The notes under the pieces are model-generated. The model saw only the letters and a program-made list of their open reading frames with translations, was not told the DNA's origin and did no database searches. A stretch of 64,000 nucleotides of DNA from Corallium rubrum (taxonomy: Eukaryota > Cnidaria > Anthozoa > Scleralcyonacea > Coralliidae): contig OZ035997.1 of NCBI GenBank assembly GCA_964035015.1, positions 19,387,563-19,451,562 of the forward strand, given 5' to 3'. The first letter of the stretch is position 1, and each line of letters opens with the position of its first letter. Of the stretch, positions 21,226 through 31,985 are shown one piece after another. The translations under genes and the position numbers were made by a program.

Positions 21226-21406
21226 GGGCACTTTAAGATACCCCGGGTTCGGTTTACCGGTACGGGTACCGCCATTTTTGTTTACCCGTAATATCTACCC
21301 ATTTTCCCGTGGTAGATCATGGGCTACCCATACATACGACTACGGGTAAACAAAAATGGCGGTACCCGTACCCGTAAACCGAACCTGGGGTATCTTAAGG
21401 CCTCTA
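21226..21406. mobile_element. MITE present only in PLA2 A intron 2
   Basis: TTTAAGATACCCCGGGTTCG at left is inverted at right as CGAACCTGGGGTATCTTAAG. The arms extend through CCGCCATTTTTGTTTACCCG. At the matching place in copy B (about 49773-49790) the sequence runs from GAGCTGCTATTT to ATGCGGACAAAC with no such element, an apparent empty site. Confidence 0.85.
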
Positions 21407-22305
21407 ATTATGCGGACAAACAAACCAAAATTGACTTCCAAATTATTACAAATAAGCCCGGACTGCAGGAATTGTGGTTAAAAGCGGACAAACGTAAATA
21501 GTGACGTCATCGTGATGAAGCGCTGTTAAAAGGTGACCTCATCCCAGATCTAAAAAGGTGATTTCCAAACCCTATCCTAGCTAGACCTAAACTCAAAAAT
21601 CAATACCGTTTTACCGCTAGAGGTAGGTAAAAGAACTGTGTAATGTTTATACAATTTCAAAATGAATTAAACGTCAGCCTTATATACCAGAGTACCACTT
21701 GGGAGTTCAGCCTAAACTTGCCTCAAATTGATCAGTGCTTGTTTCATTTAAATTAAATTGAAATATAACACAACAATAATCTCCAGAATCCTTTAAAATC
21801 TTTTTTCAAAATGCAGGAATGCATGAGACTTCAGGGAGTCTAGATTTCAACCTTTCGGTCAGGAGAAGCAGAAACCCCTAGTTTTGCTCGTATCTTCAGC
21901 ACTCGGAACCGCCCCGCGCTGATTTTGATGACGATGATGGTGATGATAATAATATTTATTCAGGAAAACCTACATCACAAGTAGTGTTTTTCAGAAGGTT
22001 CCTGAGATTTGAAAAGTTAATTTTGCTAAGTTAACTTTTTTCGTTTAACTAATTTTGTTAATGCAAGATTTTAAAGAATGTCTCGCGATGTACGTGCAGA
22101 TTTCAAGATGCCCGCAACTTGCATAAAATGTTATAAACCAAGAGGCACGCTGACGTCACGCTTGCATGTGTTATGTATGTTGATTACAAACAGGTGGCAT
22201 TATGAGACGTCAGGCAACCGTCAGCTATAGATTCCTGGCGTACTTTGATCGACGTAATCTAATTTTCTACCCTATAGTTTTTATTAATTCTTATTTGTTT
22301 TCTAG

Positions 22306-22418
22306 CTGTTGTTTTGCACATGATAAATGTTATGACGAATTGCTCTCGACAAAAACATGCAATATCTCGTTTTCACTCTATTCCACAACGTACAAATACA
22401 ACGAATGCTCCAACTGTG
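22306..22418 (+). CDS. Secreted phospholipase A2 A, exon 3 (catalytic His-Asp)
   Basis: Acceptor TTTTCTAG. The exon encodes CCFAHDKCYDELL, the PLA2 active-site helix: the His is the catalytic base that activates water and the adjacent Asp binds Ca2+. It ends KYNECSNC in phase 1 at donor GTATGT. Compared with copy B it has D instead of N after KCY, and a different NISF/KSSP segment. Confidence 0.93.
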
Positions 22419-22749
22419 GTATGTATGCAAGTCTTCAAAGCTGGAGGTTTCAGCATTGAAAAAATCAATTTTATTATAGTTTTCAACTGGATGGTTGGAC
22501 CTGCACAATTTACATATCAATATTTTATAACATGTCTTTATGAAAGATAATATTAGAAGAAAAATAGAAAATCTGACATCTACTAGATGTACAATAATAT
22601 ATTCTTAATGCTCTTACCACACCCTACTACCGTGCACAGCTAAATTAATTAATTACTTGCAGAGCTACCCGTAGTGGAGCTAGCCTAGTCCTGATCGAGA
22701 CATTAGCATATCATAGTCATATATTCATCGAGGGCCGACTTATCTTGTC

Positions 22750-22875
22750 GGCGGCCTTAAGCTGGATTTCCACCAAGTGTAAAATGTCGCGCGCTCGACT
22801 TTTCTGTTGTACGTGAAGACTCACAAGACAAAAGAAAATATGCAGCGCACGACATTTTCCCTATCCAGCTTTAGG
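22750..22875. repeat. Small palindromic element in PLA2 A intron 3
   Basis: TAAGCTGGATTTCCACCAAG plus AAAATGTCGCGCGCT at left is mirrored by AGCGCACGACATTTTCCC and TCCAGCTTTA at right. Confidence 0.7.
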
Positions 22876-23065
22876 AGTTCAGTGCTCTAGCCTTAACTAC
22901 GGTTGGTTACGCCACTAACTGTGCATAACTTGGGATGCCGGAAACTGTGCAAATCTTTGGTATTAATTAATGACTGAAAACTGTGGTTCATACTAAACTG
23001 TGCAGGGAGGGTTCAAGTTATTCAATGTGATCAAAGATCATACAGATCTAGATGTTTCAATTCTT

Positions 23066-23242
23066 GGTTTTCATCTGACATCACGGCGGCCATATTGGTG
23101 CACAGAAACAATGAAATGGCGGTCATATTGGTGCACAATCTTTATATATGAATATATCCTATGGGAATCTAACTCTATTCTTATTCAAACATTTCGTATT
23201 GTTTCAACACGGGGCCACCGGATCACGTGAGTTAAAACGATC
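23066..23242. mobile_element. YY1-motif MITE, copy 1
   Basis: Same family as 40195-40355 and 63005-63165. It carries TCACGGCGGCCATATTGGTG and AATGAAATGGCGGTCATATT, and ends CACGTGAGTTAAAACGATC. The most diverged of the three copies. Confidence 0.8.
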
Positions 23243-23463
23243 CATGCATCATAATAATGCAAATTACGTGCCGACGTTCGTATTATAACTTTAATTCATA
23301 GAGAAAATTTCAAATTGCATTTTGCATAGTATATATACGGCACAGCTATAGTATATTTTAAATCCTAAACCTTACTTTAGTGATCTCCATTTTCTTAAAA
23401 AATGATAAACTCGTTAGAGATCTCAGTCTGTAAATACAGTAAAATATATATTTTATTTTGTAG

Positions 23464-23624
23464 CTAAGCCAAGTGAGTACAGTTGGTGGGATCAGTTTGG
23501 ATATGAAACAGTTGAATGCAGAAAAGGTTTATGTGATTGTGACGCCATTGCAGCACGATGCTTCAAGGCATCGACTTACAACGATGCTCTTAAAGATTAC
23601 GACCAAGAGAAATGCCACATGTAA
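23464..23624 (+). CDS. Secreted phospholipase A2 A, exon 4 with stop
   Basis: Acceptor TTTGTAG. The exon encodes YSWWDQFGYETVECRKGLCD then CDAIAARCFKASTYN. The CDCDAxxARCF block carries the second active-site Asp that supports the catalytic His in this family. The protein ends KCHM, stop 23622-23624. Two AATAAA-type signals follow within 60 bases (near 23662 and 23676). The four-exon frame is intact, so the gene is probably functional. Confidence 0.93.
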
Positions 23625-24179
23625 CGCCATCCCAGCACAATTATCTTGTCAAAATCATTGAATAAATACTGATTTAAATAAATGATACGTTACTCTTCTA
23701 TTTTTACTTGTGAATTTTCTTTAATTCGGAAAATATGGTTGGAATTCATGATTAAAAAATCAAGCTGAAAACACTATATACGTAAAATAATACTTACCAT
23801 ACACCCACCCCCTACCCACTCACACCCCCCAAAAAATATAAATACCGGGGAAATAAGCGTTAGCTATCAAGAATCGTGGTTGCTATTGTCTCCTTCATAT
23901 ATATCCTGGCTATACACTGCACTTTTGTTTATATAAACTGTTCTAGCCCGCCAGCCTACCAGATTAAAACCACAGAATAAAGAACAACAAGAAGTCGTGT
24001 GTTGGCACCATCACTGACCAGTGCTTGGCGCCTTTTGTAAGTGTCCTCATGTTTCTACGCCATCCTGGTGAGCTAGATTTCGCAATCTATCACAGAATTT
24101 GGGGTCCCTGCATGTGTCTGTGAAATTGCAGTTTAAAGCCTCTCTCCTCCGCAGAGGCTTCTATTCTGGTTAGTTGCAC

Positions 24180-24182
<3 letters not shown>

Positions 24183-24257
<75 letters not shown>
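24183..24257. repeat. (TA)n microsatellite
   Basis: TA tract bordering the 24258-24590 repeat. Confidence 0.93.
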
Positions 24258-24262
<5 letters not shown>

Positions 24263-24590
24263 GAAATTCATTAATAATTCATGAGCGTTGCAGCCAATCC
24301 AATTTCAGAAATTACATCACATGTATACCCCTGTAAACCCCATACAAACTAAAACCAATGATGCTAATTAGTTACAACCACTAGTGGATGTATACTCTTC
24401 TGATACAACCACTAGTGCTTGTAACTAATTAGCATCTCAATATCCCAAAGGGATTTTTACTATTTATTCATTTCACAAGTTGTTTACAACACTCGCGGCC
24501 GTATTGTATTGAATACACAATCACTCGCCTTCGGCTCGTGATTGTATATTCAATACAACACGGCCGCTCGTGTTGTAAACATTACATATA
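24258..24590 (+). repeat. 330-bp dispersed repeat, copy 1
   Basis: Matched in inverted orientation by 31149-31490, 6.6 kb away. It contains its own palindromes: ACTAGTGGATGTATACTC... around 24380-24430, and a TTGTATTGAATACACAATCA / TGATTGTATATTCAATACAA hairpin at about 24500-24560. TA-rich at both ends. The pair encloses the Harbinger element. Confidence 0.85.
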
Positions 24591-24600
24591 TATATATATA

Positions 24601-25507
24601 TATATATATTTCAAGGACAAAATGTGGGAGACAATTGCAGATCTCAATGCGCATGTTCAAGTAGCTAATGCAAGTTTATTTTTCAGAAGATACACTTTTC
24701 TCGAATTTTTGGCAAAAATTGAGACTGGACTCATACTTTTGGCACCCACTGTATACATATATATATATTTATAATATAGCTACTAATGATATATGAGCTA
24801 TCTTGCAATCTGATTGGCTGCATTACTAACTGTATATCAGCTCATATACAGCGAGTAGTGAAAAAACAAAATGGCGGCGTAGTTTTCTTAAACTATCGCA
24901 GATGAAACTGGCTGGGTTTTTTCAACGTATAGCTCAGAAAAACTTGAGCTAAGAAGGGGAAACTAACATTTAACACAACATACATAACCCAAATGCACAA
25001 TTTACAAAGTTAAGATGGTAAATCCACTTTAAAAATCGTCTTAAGAGTTGACAAAACCCGTTTTGAATTGTCAGGTTGACAGTAATGTTTTGTCAGACAA
25101 ATTAAAATCCAAAAGAATTTAACTAACAACACATATTTATGAGTACAACCATTATTATTACTCAGCAAAGTGGGTTTTTGAAGTAATAAATCATTCAGAT
25201 GGATAAAAACTGTGTTATTCTTTCAGGTTAGAAATATTGAAAAACAACGCGTAATTTTCGCTATTTATAATGATATTTTTTAGTTTCTTTGTCCATTTAA
25301 AAAGCCAAAGATTCACAACCACGACAGATTAAGAAATAAACCACCCACCTTTTGACTTTTCAAAGCTGTTTTTATTCTTCATTCAATCTTTTCAACGTAT
25401 TTTTGGCTCTGAGAGAAAATTCTGAAGCTGTTTTCAACTCAGCAAGAAACTTGAAAACATAAACTACAATACGCATGACGGAAGCTCATACGTGGCGGAT
25501 ATTCAAC
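24601..25507. other. Intergenic with a Tc1/mariner-like end
   Basis: ATTGAGACTGGACTCATACT followed by TTTGGCACCCACTGTATA (about 24718-24756) resembles a Tc1/mariner terminal repeat. The remainder shows no gene. A palindromic ATATGAGCT / AGCTCATAT pair is at 24790-24850. Confidence 0.45.
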
Positions 25508-25686
25508 TAGGGACCTTAAGATCCAGTTGAAAGGCACGACGGCGACTTCACTTGTCGCGCAGGGGACTGGGAAAAACCGCGTCGCGGTGCCTCGCGCGAG
25601 TCCCGCGTAATGTAAACATTAAGATGTAAACTGACGACGACGACGGCTTCAATTGAAAATCGCCTGTCTGGTGCTGAACAGCAGCT

Positions 25687-26318
25687 ATGTGCTCTTTTAA
25701 AAAAGCAAGAGAGCTTGTGGTTTTGAGTTATGGGATGAATTTTATTGATGAAGATGAGTTTCTACTTCTTTACAATGCAAGCCGCTCTAAAAACCCGGAG
25801 TTTCCAGTCGAAAACTATGGGGATTTTAACATCGACGACATGGATGATGACGAGTGTAAAGCCGAGTTTCGCTTTAGGAAACACGATATTTTTATTCTTG
25901 GAGAAGCATTGGGCATCCCAGACCGCTTTGTATGTGAGCAGGGAACTGTTTGTGACGGTTTCATACCCTTGTCGCTACAGCGACTTAATTTCCCGCTTTG
26001 GAAAACCAGTTCCAGTTTTGAGCATGATTTTCAATACTGTTGTTGATTTTATCCATGATACACATGCCAACAAAATAACCCAGTGGAATAACACTATTCT
26101 GAACCCACCTGCACTGCAAAGATATGCTGATGCTGTTAACCACAAAGGTGCTGCCCTGGACAACTGCTTTGGGTTTGTGGACGGAACTGTTCGACCTATT
26201 TCTCGCCCTGGCGAAATGCAACGCATTGTCTACAATGGCCACAAAAGGGTTCACGCAATTAAGTTTCAATCCATGACTCTACCAAATGGCATCATTGCCA
26301 ACATGTACGGTCCAGTAG
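25687..26318 (+). pseudogene. Harbinger transposase, exon 1 (frameshifted)
   Basis: The first frame (from ATG 25687) gives an acidic N-terminus and FRFRKHDIFILGEALGIPD. At about 25960-25970 the reading must move to another frame, which continues YPCRYSDLISRFGKPVPVLS, then NCFGFVDGTVRPISRPG with the first catalytic Asp, then YNGHKRVHAIKFQS. About 10 residues normally found between these blocks seem to be missing, suggesting a small deletion. The exon ends in phase 1 at donor GTAAGC (26319). The DDE nuclease would excise and paste the element with its Myb-like partner. This copy is probably inactive. Confidence 0.85.
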
Positions 26319-26421
26319 GTAAGCTGGTTATTTAAGTTGAATTAAACCATTTCATTCACATCTCATGTTTAGTAAAAAATATTAAAATTCACTCATATCT
26401 TCATTTATTTCCTCTTTTTAG

Positions 26422-26834
26422 AGGGTAAAAAGCATGATGCTGGCATGCTAGCAGATTCGGGGTTACTTGGTGATCTACAACTGAATGCTTTCTCACCAAC
26501 CAGACAACCAATGTGCTTGTATGGTGATCTGGCATATCCTCTCCTGGTACATTTACAGACACCATTTAACAATGGAGTTCTAACACCACAGATGGAAAAT
26601 TTCAACCGTTCAATGAGTGCTGTCCGGATCTCAGTTGAATGGTTATTTGGTGATATCGTTAATTACTTTAAACACATGGACTTCAAAAAAAACTTAAAAA
26701 TAGGCCTTAGTTCAATAGGAAAGATGTACCTGGTGTGTGCAATTCTGCAGAATGCCCATACTTGTCTTTACTCTAACCTTACATCCAAACATTTTGAGTT
26801 AAACCCACCTTCCCTTCAGGAGTACTTTGTTTAA
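26422..26834 (+). CDS. Harbinger transposase, exon 2
   Basis: Entered through acceptor TTTTTAG in phase, giving MYGPV-EGKKHDAGMLADSG. It carries the second catalytic Asp in MCLYGDLAYPLLVH and the Glu in ISVEWLFGDI, completing the DDE triad of the DDE_Tnp_4 family, and ends PPSLQEYFV. No stop or frameshift lies within this exon. The 103-bp intron (26319-26421) is flanked by GT and AG. Confidence 0.9.
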
Positions 26835-27886
26835 TGAGGTCTTTCTGTTTCATCTACTGTAGTTCAAAAAGTAATGAATTCCAAAAGTAATGGCCCCTGT
26901 TACTTTTGGATTTAGCAGCCCTTAGCTGCTACTTTTCGGGGCCACTACTTTGGGGGAAGGGGGGGGGTGGGCACTACTTTCGTGAAATTTTAGAAGTGTC
27001 ACAAATTCAACGTTACTTGTGGGGGCTGTTACTTTTGGAATTCTATGGTATATCATTTCACAATTCTGAATACAAAATTTATCATGTGTACATTGAAAAA
27101 GGTTAAACTACTGTAGTTAAAAGTTAGTGTCAGTGACACTAAAACTTGCATTGTAAGACACTGTATTAGACAGTGTATTAATTAATATATGCTGTAAACA
27201 TTTAATAATAAGTATACTCCCCTCCTAAAAAACTCATTTTCCAATTACAAGCTACAATCCTGGCCAAAAATATTTGCAAATCATCAAAAACTACAAACTG
27301 TCCCACCACTTTTGGCCGGCATTATAGTTCCTCCTTTCCTCATTTCAAAAAAATAAGTCATCAAATAGACATCCTCAAAAAAATACAAATCTAAAATGTC
27401 ATTTGATAAAATGACTGACTGCTCAAGAGTTAACAAAAGTTTAGTATCTAATATATAATGAATATTGATGAATATAAGAGCCCAGCATAAAACACGAAGC
27501 AGTAGCATTTTTTAAAAAAAATATTAAAAAATGCCACTGCTTCGTGTTTTATGCCGGGCTCTTATATTCACCAATAGATTACACTTTCCACCTGGTGAAT
27601 CTATAGCCAATATAATCAAATCTTAAAATAGCAATGTTATATACATTAACAATTTTTTATGTACATATTTTTAAAATTATTAATATGCAAATTTCAATTT
27701 ATATTATGCTGTATATAAAAAAAGTCAAATTAATCCAAAATAATTCAAATCATTCAACTGTTTTCTTAAAAATTGTAATTAGTATAATAATTATATGTAA
27801 TGTTAATCGTACATTTAAAAATGTACATGTAATTATATTGATAACGTGTTAATGAAAAAATTAAATTACAAATCTGTTACAGATTT
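26835..27886. other. Harbinger interior between the two genes
   Basis: Non-coding. Includes a hairpin at about 27478-27568, in which AAGAGCCCAGCATAAAACAC is mirrored by GTGTTTTATGCCGGGCTCTT. AT-rich 3' regions of two convergent genes. Confidence 0.7.
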
Positions 27887-28636
27887 TTATTTTTCAGTTT
27901 TGGATACCTTTTCAAATAATTTCATCATGAGATCTGCTTGCTGCTGCTGAAACTGCTGTTGTTGTTGCTGCTGTTGAGCCATGATCATCTGAAAAGATTG
28001 CATCTGAAGCTGTTGTTGTCGTTGCAGCATTGCCAGCATATCAGCATGCCTCTTGGCCTCACCTTCTAACTGCCTATCTTTAAACTCCATTTCAGCTTTA
28101 GCCACAGCAATTTGCTCTTCACTTTTTTTCTTTAGGAACATCACTATCTCATTTCCTCCTGAACGTGTTTTCTTGGGGGTACAACTCTTGTCACCTTCTT
28201 CTTTCTTTCTTTTCTGGGTGGTACTTAGCTTTTCCATAGCTCTCTTTCTTGCTTCTTCTGCCGCTGTCCTTTCTGCCACAGATTTCTTTCTTTTTATCTC
28301 ATCATTTTCTTTTTGTAGCTCTTCAGATGCATCTTCTTTTTCAATAATCAGCTCTAGTGCTCGCTCACACTCAGACATCTGAGTGTCTATGCCACTTGCT
28401 TTTTCCTCTGCTTTTAATTTCCTTCTAAAGCGGTCTGCCAGTAAATTGTATCGGTCTCTGACAGATCTTTTATCTACTCGAAATGGAGTCTCTATATCTT
28501 TAATTGACATTAAAGCCCAAGCAATTTCAGACCATTTGCCACTTCTCTGGACAGTGCCCCTTTTAGTATCAGAAAAAGGGTCCACTGCTATAACTTCCCT
28601 ACATAAGAACTTGTCATGGGCTTCTGACCAAACCAT
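27887..28636 (-). CDS. Harbinger Myb/SANT-like DNA-binding partner protein
   Basis: 250 codons from the Met at 28636. The N-terminus (MVWSEAHDKFLCREVIAVDP, KWSEIAWAL, SVRDRYNLLADRFRRK) is a trihelix/SANT-like domain, then a charged coiled coil (about 95-150 and 180-215), then a Gln-rich segment (MAQQQQQQQQFQQQQ) and a short C-terminal helix. In Harbinger elements this protein binds the transposase and transposon ends and brings the transposase into the nucleus. The frame is open upstream to 28693, but an intron probably precedes the Met. It looks intact, unlike the transposase. Confidence 0.85.
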   Translation of the reverse strand: MVWSEAHDKFLCREVIAVDPFSDTKRGTVQRSGKWSEIAWALMSIKDIETPFRVDKRSVRDRYNLLADRFRRKLKAEEKASGIDTQMSECERALELIIEKEDASEELQKENDEIKRKKSVAERTAAEEARKRAMEKLSTTQKRKKEEGDKSCTPKKTRSGGNEIVMFLKKKSEEQIAVAKAEMEFKDRQLEGEAKRHADMLAMLQRQQQLQMQSFQMIMAQQQQQQQQFQQQQADLMMKLFEKVSKTEK

Positions 28637-29454
28637 TGCTCGTTTTTGACTAGTAAAACAAATCAAATACACTTTCTTATTTATTACAGACATACAAGAG
28701 AATATAACATCAATTTAATTTAAAGATATTTTTCTTATCAAATTCAACCACTTATGTCAAAAAAATAATTTGAAACCAGAGTAACTTTCCATGGTATAAG
28801 CAGTACCAAGTTAAAGATGCAGTTGTCAGAACAAAGATGGTTTTAGAAAAAAAAGTAATATAAATTTAAACGAACAAGGTGTTCAGGAAAACTAGCATTC
28901 AATACTATTCTATCCATGTTAAAAAATGAACATGCAAATTGTCAAAACTTAAAATAATTAATAGAACTTTATATTTATACTTTATATAGCTTAAGAAAAG
29001 AAAAAGTTAAAAATTTGTACAACTTACTTTAATGACTTCACCTCTGTTTCTGGAATCACTACACTCATGATACCATATGACAAGTAACAACAGCCACAAC
29101 AAAATACAAGACTGTGGAAAAAACAAAACTTGTAAGTTATACGTAAATTTACGTTAAACAAGAAAAATTCTTTTAGCGACACAAGCACGATTTTTTTTCT
29201 TAAAACCCATAGAAATACAATAGAATTGTCTCGAACTTTGACTTACCTCTTTTTTGGGTTCAACTGTAGTCCTTTTTTAACAAAATAAAAATGTTCTTTT
29301 CTGGCGTTTTGACAGAACGGCAAACTGAGCGATTTGACGTCGGGGACGAGACGCTGGACGGGAACAAGACGGCAGATGACGAATGTATCCAATAGCGACA
29401 GCTAAAAAATACGAATTTGTACTTCCGGTAGACGTCCGCGTCGTCATTTTTTTC
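28637..29454. other. Harbinger right-end non-coding region
   Basis: AT-rich leader of the minus-strand partner gene, then subterminal sequence with GACGAGACGCTGGACGGGAA. A possible 5' exon or intron of the partner gene could lie here, but none is clear. Confidence 0.5.
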
Positions 29455-29471
29455 GGATCTTAAGGTCCCTA

Positions 29472-31148
29472 TTAATATAATCCCCGAGCCCGGGCGTAGG
29501 GCCGAAGGCCCGGAGCCCGGGTGAGGGTGCTAATCTCGACACGCGTGGAGTCCATTTTACACGCGTGTAGAAAAAGCAAGGAGGGGATTTTGAGTGATTT
29601 GAATATTTATATATTTAGTCCTTGGTAGGATGTTCAAGTTGCGCCGTAAAAATTTGGGGGGACTGGTAACAATATGAAGCCGGAAATCGATTGGCTGACG
29701 TCAGCATTTAAAATCATTTAGTGATCACGATAGCAAAATAAACCGTCTTTTAATATTGCAAAATCATTTATTGCTGACGAGAATCTCTGGACGAGAATAA
29801 AGAAAGTCACTTTTTGGATCAGTTAGTACATCTCTTTCGAAGGAACAGAAAGAAAAACTGAGGAAAAACTGTTTATTGTGAGTAAATGGAAACTAAAAGA
29901 TGGCAGCAAGAATAAACTCGAAGGTATAAAACTTCCGTGCTAAGACTAAGTCACTGTTAAAAGGTAAGCTTAAATTTTTTCATATTTACTCGACCACTGA
30001 AAATATATTTTCGAATGAAAGTTTCCCTTCTGTTTCATCTTGAGAGATATCAATTTTATTACGTTGATGGTTTTTGCTGTGTTTTGTTGAAGACGCCAAT
30101 CTTTTAGGACGTGGTATATATGTTTTCCATACTTTTCTTGACCACTGTTATCTCTTTTTGAATGAAAATTTGCCGTTTGATTAATCAAAAACAGTCTATT
30201 TATACTGCCATATTTTTGTTTTCTCTTATTTCTGGTATTCAATCTCTTAAATAGATCAGTCGCTAATTTGTTTTCTGTGGTGTTTTTCGACGTGTTTTCT
30301 AGTGTTTTTGATTTTGACGTTTAATATTAATACTCTTTTGATTGATATGAACTTTGTCAATTTTCTCCGCTGTTTTTTCATATTTTAGGAAATTTCCTGA
30401 TTGCAGGATGAACACGTGTTACTTTTTCATGGCAATCTGATTGTACTGGTTTGTTTTTAGTTCTATTGTACTTATAGTTGTCGAGATATTAATTTTAATA
30501 CGTTGGTTTCTCTGTCATTGTGAAACAGACAAGGAAGCCATTTAAACGCTTGCAAACAAAATTTAAATAAAGATCACTTTGGCAAGGTCCATGTAATTTG
30601 ATGTAAACAGAATATTATTTTACATTCATACAAAGCGTAAACTAAGTTTTCCTTTTTGGTTCAACTTTGCAATTCATGTAGTTGAAACAATTAGTCACTT
30701 TAGTCTTTGTGATTATCGTTTGCTTTTGCCGTGTCTCGCTGAGAATGCCATGCAGTGAGTCGGACGACTAGAACGTGACACATTTTTTAATCGTTTGTAT
30801 ATTTTCGAATAAAGATTTGGGGTTTTTTTGCTTCATCTTGACAGTCCGATTTTACTGTACTATATTTACCAATTCGGTTCGATGACAGGTGCTATTGTAA
30901 GACCTGCATGAGACAGGGGGGTGTTACAATATATTAAGAAAAACTAATTGGATGCTTACTTGAAGAAAATTATGTATTAAAAGCGGGCGAGGGGTGGTTG
31001 CGTTTATGTATTTCTAGTTTATTGCAATAAATCAACAATTTTGCATTAATTATCATAACATATTTTGCTATATTATAAAACAATTATACCATTCGCCTCG
31101 TTGGCTATGAGCTCATATACGACTCGAGCTCATGGTATAATTGTTAAA
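29472..31148. other. Non-coding region with an old duplication
   Basis: No coding exon seen. Two possible splice donors follow exon-like stretches (CTCGAAGGTATAA at about 29917, AAAAGGTAAGCTT at about 29960). 30480-31030 is a diverged direct relative of 32440-32830: GAAGCCATTTAAACGCTTG versus GAAGCCATTTAAAGCTTG, and GGGCGAGGGGTGGTTGCGTT versus AGGCGAGGGGTTGTTGCATT. Function unknown. Confidence 0.45.
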
Positions 31149-31490
31149 TATATATGTAATGTTTACAACACGAGCGGCCGTGTTGTATTGAATATACAAT
31201 CACGAGCCAAAGGCGAGTGATTGTATATTCAATACAACAAGGACGCGAGTGTTATAAACAACTTGTGAAATGAATAAATAGAAAAAATCCCTTTGGGATA
31301 TTGAGATGCTAATTAGTTACAAGCACTAGTGGTTGTATCAGAAGAGTATACATCCACTAGTGGTTGTAACTAATTAGCATCATTGGTTTTAGTTTGTATG
31401 GGGTTTACAGGGGTATACATGTGACGTAATTTCTGAAATTGGATTGGCTGCAAAACTCATGAATTAGTAATGAATTTCACAAATATATAT
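31149..31490 (-). repeat. 330-bp dispersed repeat, copy 2 (inverted)
   Basis: Reverse-complement relative of 24258-24590, including the ACTAGTGGTTGTA block and the TGTATTGAATATACAATCAC hairpin. Confidence 0.85.
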
Positions 31491-31510
31491 ACATATATAT
31501 AAATATATAT

Positions 31511-31927
31511 ATATCAACCTATCCTCAGTCTTAGATTACCAATAATAGGAAATTGTCAAATGCTCTTGAATTACCCATAATGGTAATTCAAGATGATTTA
31601 TTAATGAAACCCTTCCCCCCCCCCCCGAACCCCCTAACCCTAACCCTAAAAATGTGAATTTCCCGGGGGAAACCCTAACCCTAACTTGAAAAGTATCGGG
31701 GTTTTTTTTCAGCCACCTCCTCCTCGTCCAACCCCCCTAATAGTGTTTGTAATTTATGGTCAATAGTTCTCGACAAAGATTGTGGGATGCGCAGTGAGTT
31801 TTAATCCGTTAATTGGCGCATCATTGGGTCCTAAAATAATAAATCCTCTTGAATTACCCATTATGGGTAATTCAAGAGCATTTGACAATTTCCTATTATT
31901 GGTAATCTAAGACTGAGGATATGTTGA

Positions 31928-31930
<3 letters not shown>
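31511..31930. mobile_element. Inverted-repeat element hosting telomere-like core copy A
   Basis: Left arm 31511-31602 and right arm 31838-31930 are inverted repeats of about 80 bp (ATCCTCAGTCTTAGATTACC, AATAATAGGAAATTGTCAAA, GCTCTTGAATTACCCATAAT). The loop holds the telomere-like core. Confidence 0.88.
31598..31822. repeat. Telomere-like core repeat, copy A
   Basis: Begins TTATTAATGAAACCCTTCC, then a C-run, CCCTAACCCTAACCCTAA, a second CCCTAACCCTAA block, TAGTGTTTGTAATTTATGG, and ends in a hairpin with stem GATGCGC/GCGCATC. Shared with 34251-34481 and 56452-57918. Confidence 0.88.

Positions 31931-31985
<55 letters not shown>

Larger units (their letters stand above)
19760..24175 (+). repeat. 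Segmental duplication, copy A (carries PLA2 gene A)
   Basis: Homologous in the same orientation to 48876-53352. Homology starts at TACAAATGTCGGTGGTGATA upstream of exon 1 and ends near TGTGTCTGTGAAATTGCAG (24118 and 53326). Each copy has private insertions: here 20248-20415, 20447-20675, a poly-G run, and the MITE at about 21226-21406. Exons are more alike than introns. Confidence 0.9.
25508..29471. mobile_element. PIF/Harbinger DNA transposon, nearly full length
   Basis: Perfect 17-bp terminal inverted repeats, TAGGGACCTTAAGATCC (25508-25524) and its complement (29455-29471), bound a 3.96-kb element with two convergent genes: a DDE transposase (plus, two exons) and a Myb/SANT-like partner (minus). 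This two-gene layout is typical of animal Harbingers. Subterminal regions on both sides are rich in ACGACG/GGGAC motifs. The expected 3-bp TWA duplication is not clear from the flanks (CTA and TAT). Confidence 0.92.

Noticed and set aside
20989-21291. 100-codon single-exon PLA2 ORF
   Set aside because: Only the first part is exon 2; the remainder reads into intron 2 past the GTACAT donor.
28053-28649. Ser/Leu-rich plus-strand ORFs
   Set aside because: Antisense of the Harbinger Myb-like partner gene.
24258-31490. The inverted 330-bp repeats as ends of one giant transposon around the Harbinger
   Set aside because: They are 6.6 kb apart with unrelated contents between, and the Harbinger has its own exact ends; two independent insertions in opposite orientation explain them more simply.
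31598-31822. Chromosome end or interstitial telomere from a fusion
   Set aside because: CCCTAA blocks are only 2-3 units, sit inside a longer conserved repeat, and recur in three places.
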